NCBI GenBank assembly: GCA_964406775.1
Contig: CAYOSW010000029.1
Span: forward strand, 1-13,014
DNA: 13,014 bases
Direction of reading: 5' to 3'
Source: JACPKO01 sp964406775
Lineage (GTDB): Bacteria; Patescibacteriota; Microgenomatia; Daviesbacterales; UBA10151
Made by a program: the position numbers and the translations under genes. A model generated the notes under the pieces. The model searched no databases and was not told the origin of the DNA. It saw only the letters and a program-made list of their open reading frames with translations. This document shows, piece by piece, positions 10,615-13,014 of this stretch (its first letter is position 1; every line of letters begins with the position of its first letter).

Positions 10615-13014
10615 TTACCTTATGAGTTTTGAGTAGACCCATGCTATACCGCTCTGCTTCTCCCCTGTAATCATCTCGTAAGTCATCATCAACAAACTTG
10701 CCATCAAAGGCTGTTCCGCAGGATAAAGTTTTCTTCCTACGGGACCTAGAAGGGTATCAAAAAAGTTATCGGCAAACTCAGTTTCGCTTATTCTTCCCCC
10801 ATCAACTGTCGAACCCAATTCTTTCTCGCTTGCAAAAACCTCACCTTGAACAACTTCACCATTTCTGCCGATTCCCTGAGCCCGTTTATATAAATCCACT
10901 TTCTCTATATGTCGCTCCCCCCCTCCTCCTCGCGAAACTGTTTCCACTTCTCTCATCATTTTCAAGACATCGTCAAATCTTTTCAAAAATCCTAGAAGTG
11001 TTTTTATGTGCTCATAGCTCTCACCTCTTAAGCCGCTGTCTATTTTACTTATCACTGCTATAGCAGCATCGGCATCGGCAGTCAGTTTTTCATATAACGG
11101 TACGTAATTTTGACCTTGCCGTGTTCCTCCATAGATGCTTACATAAAGCTGATCACAAGCCTTAAGGAAATTTGGCCATCCCGCCAATATATTTGTGTCT
11201 AGAGCTTCCTGCGTGACCGTATGTGCAGCCGCATTCTCCAGATTAATAACCTCCAACAGTCCTGAGAAACCCTCCCGACCGAACATCTGAGATAGTGTCC
11301 GGAAAGGATCCGGAGAATACCACAAGGAAGCTTTTCCTCTTCTGACATCGCTTGAATCCTCTCTTCCTTTTAACTCAGCAGAATGCGCCAACTTGTAAGT
11401 CACAAAAGTCATATTCGGCGGGCCGTGATACTCGCCGCTCATACTACCATCTGCTCCTAAAAATCTCTTTCTCAGATCCCGAACCGCCCTCAAACGGCGC
11501 TGATGGTTCCAGCCGGTTTGCACTGCAACAATTTGCTGTTTTACTTTGTCGTTGTCTTCCGCTGTAGTTGCCTCGATTAATCTGCCTGTCTCTTTCTCTT
11601 CGCCTGTTGATGGATCAACTACTGTCTCGTGAACAAGCAACACTTTGGGACGCCTAAGTCTCCTCAAACCCGGATCGAGCATTAATAGATAGTGCGCCAT
11701 AAAACCGGCTTGTTCTATGCTTATTTCCCCTGCTCTGAGTTTTACAGCTTTTTCATAAGTGCCTTCTTCAAATAATTGCCTGAACTTTTCGTGTTGTTTA
11801 GACATATAAGTAGCGTCGGGGGCTTTACCTATAAAATGATTCGAGGATTCGTCAAAAGTCATAACTACCCTACCCGCAAGCTCTGCCCCACTTCCCCAAG
11901 TTGTTTCCTGCACGACACCCTCTTTCTTAAGAAGAATCGGCCTTATGCCAATTTCAGTAGTGTGACAGAGGATCGGCTTACCATCGGCAGCTAATCCTGC
12001 TGTGCCTAAATCAATTGCCCCGGTTTCGGATAATTTAAAACTAATCTCTTGTCCAAGCTCGTCGGTAAGCCTTGCGCCAAAACCCCTCTCTTCAAGCTCC
12101 ATATAGGCTCTCGCTCTCGCTTGAGAAGCCAGTTTTTCTGTTTCAGCTGCCGTTAATCTGCGAACCGTATACTTCCCCTCTCTGCCGGGTCTTGTGTCGG
12201 GAATTCTCACGCGCATATTAGCTGCCCTAATATGCGCTAATCCTTCTGCTGTCAGGACAAAACCGATTTGAGCTTCCTTAGGCATAAAATCCATTCTCTC
12301 TACGGCCGGCTCTCCATTAACATATTCAGGACCAACCACCTTAGAGACACCTTTCCTACCGGGCAACCAAGACCAAAGCCTTTGAACTCCTTTAGGCTTG
12401 ACCACTACTGCTTCCGCTTTCCTAAGGACCACACCTTCGGCGTTAAGCAGTTGCCCGTGCTCGTTTCGGCGCAAGACCTTAACTTTGTATGCGGGACCCG
12501 CCTTAATTGACATATCTCCGAAAGCACCTTCGAGTTGATATGCAAAATCAACCGTCCTACGGGCTCGACTTAGAGCTAATCCATATTTTTCTTCCTCCCC
12601 CGGAGTTAACTTATACGCATTATCGTGAGTTGATTCATATTTTCGTTTTTTCTCAACCAGCTTTTTGAGCTCCTCGTTTTCCTTGTAGAGGGTTCTGAAT
12701 CTTGGGTCAGACGGGTCAAATCTTTCAGCAAGCTGAAAATTACCAAGCCTCTTAATGTTCTTATTTCTTGCCTCTTCGCTTGGTTCACCGGTTAACGGAT
12801 CGATGTCGCTTACCTCCCAAACCATAATTTCTTCCGCCATTTCATTTTTCATTTCTTCGGCAACCCGTAAATGAATATCTGAGCGGGAAGCCAACCCTCC
12901 GTTTTCTCCTTCATCACGGAATATAGTTGTCCACTCTCTTGTTTGCATCATCTTAGAAGCCAAAATCAGGCGGCCATCCTCAATACCCCTGGAGGAGTTA
13001 AGCACCTCCATCCC
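10615..13014 (-). CDS. Large soluble protein of unknown function (5' end outside window)
   Basis: The minus-strand frame is open from the right edge to TAA at 10617-10615. An ATG lies at 13011-13009, but the frame continues (GGG) to the edge, so the true start is probably outside; at least 798 residues are present. I recognise no family. The protein has no signal peptide or transmembrane segment and is rich in R, K, E and D. There is a short coiled-coil-like stretch (YKENEELKKLVEKKRKYEST) about 110-130 residues in, a middle region with beta-like alternation (~150-400, e.g. VEKMDF-style and GKYTVRRLTAAETEK segments), and a helical C-terminal third (YEKLTADADAAIAVISKID; PLMASLLMMTYEMITGE). A glycine run (SRGGGGERH) lies about 100 residues before the end. 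It converges on the VirB6-like gene, 54 bases apart, so it is not in that operon. It could be a cytoplasmic partner or cargo of the machine, but nothing in the sequence proves this. Confidence 0.72.
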   Translation of the reverse strand, partial: GMEVLNSSRGIEDGRLILASKMMQTREWTTIFRDEGENGGLASRSDIHLRVAEEMKNEMAEEIMVWEVSDIDPLTGEPSEEARNKNIKRLGNFQLAERFDPSDPRFRTLYKENEELKKLVEKKRKYESTHDNAYKLTPGEEEKYGLALSRARRTVDFAYQLEGAFGDMSIKAGPAYKVKVLRRNEHGQLLNAEGVVLRKAEAVVVKPKGVQRLWSWLPGRKGVSKVVGPEYVNGEPAVERMDFMPKEAQIGFVLTAEGLAHIRAANMRVRIPDTRPGREGKYTVRRLTAAETEKLASQARARAYMELEERGFGARLTDELGQEISFKLSETGAIDLGTAGLAADGKPILCHTTEIGIRPILLKKEGVVQETTWGSGAELAGRVVMTFDESSNHFIGKAPDATYMSKQHEKFRQLFEEGTYEKAVKLRAGEISIEQAGFMAHYLLMLDPGLRRLRRPKVLLVHETVVDPSTGEEKETGRLIEATTAEDNDKVKQQIVAVQTGWNHQRRLRAVRDLRKRFLGADGSMSGEYHGPPNMTFVTYKLAHSAELKGREDSSDVRRGKASLWYSPDPFRTLSQMFGREGFSGLLEVINLENAAAHTVTQEALDTNILAGWPNFLKACDQLYVSIYGGTRQGQNYVPLYEKLTADADAAIAVISKIDSGLRGESYEHIKTLLGFLKRFDDVLKMMREVETVSRGGGGERHIEKVDLYKRAQGIGRNGEVVQGEVFASEKELGSTVDGGRISETEFADNFFDTLLGPVGRKLYPAEQPLMASLLMMTYEMITGEKQSGIAWVYSKLIR

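Noticed and set aside
10698..12510. Plus-strand reading frames opposite the large minus-strand gene
   Set aside because: They are short, lack start signals and have low-complexity compositions typical of antisense shadows of a long real gene.

Overview
The window looks like part of a chromosome from a Candidate Phyla Radiation (Patescibacteria) bacterium, possibly of the Microgenomates kind. The evidence is a long run of very short type IV secretion (T4SS) pilin-like genes with the loop motif SGGDKEKVSNARK, a secreted Ig-like protein ending in the same helical hairpin, a large VirB6/TrbL-like membrane protein, and large proteins of no recognisable family. The lineage is inferred from protein style, not from a marker gene. 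The standard bacterial code fits: all reading frames are intact without in-frame TGA.

Layout. Positions 1-294 (minus strand) hold the start of a small membrane-anchored protein that runs off the left edge. A divergent 83-base gap with a good promoter candidate separates it from a plus-strand block that runs from 378 to 10560. That block starts with a secreted M23 (lysostaphin-type) peptidase carrying a lectin-like domain (378-2921). Next is an Ig-like ectodomain protein with a C-terminal pilin-like hairpin (2976-4253). Then come ten small two-helix pilin-like genes (4289-8385) and a 711-residue VirB6/TrbL-like protein (8425-10560). From 10615 to the right edge a convergent minus-strand gene encodes a large soluble protein of unknown function whose start lies outside the window. 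The 54-base gap between the two convergent stops (10561-10614) shows no clear terminator hairpin.

How it may work together. The two-helix proteins resemble VirB2/TrbC pilins: extracytoplasmic N-terminus, TM1, short cytoplasmic loop rich in K/R/D/E, TM2, short extracytoplasmic tail. With the VirB6-like channel protein, a cell-wall hydrolase and a surface Ig-like protein, the block reads as the envelope part of a divergent T4SS or pilus-like machine. No VirB4/VirD4 ATPase, relaxase or VirB8/9/10 core protein is in the window, so the function (conjugation, DNA uptake, attachment to a host cell) is open.

The most unusual features are the eleven paralogous hairpins in one block, DNA-level identity confined to the loop region of neighbouring copies, three members without a hydrophobic signal peptide, and the near absence of Shine-Dalgarno sequences. 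Most small genes start 1-2 bases after the previous stop, and several block-internal gaps carry promoter-like elements placed so that transcripts would be nearly leaderless.
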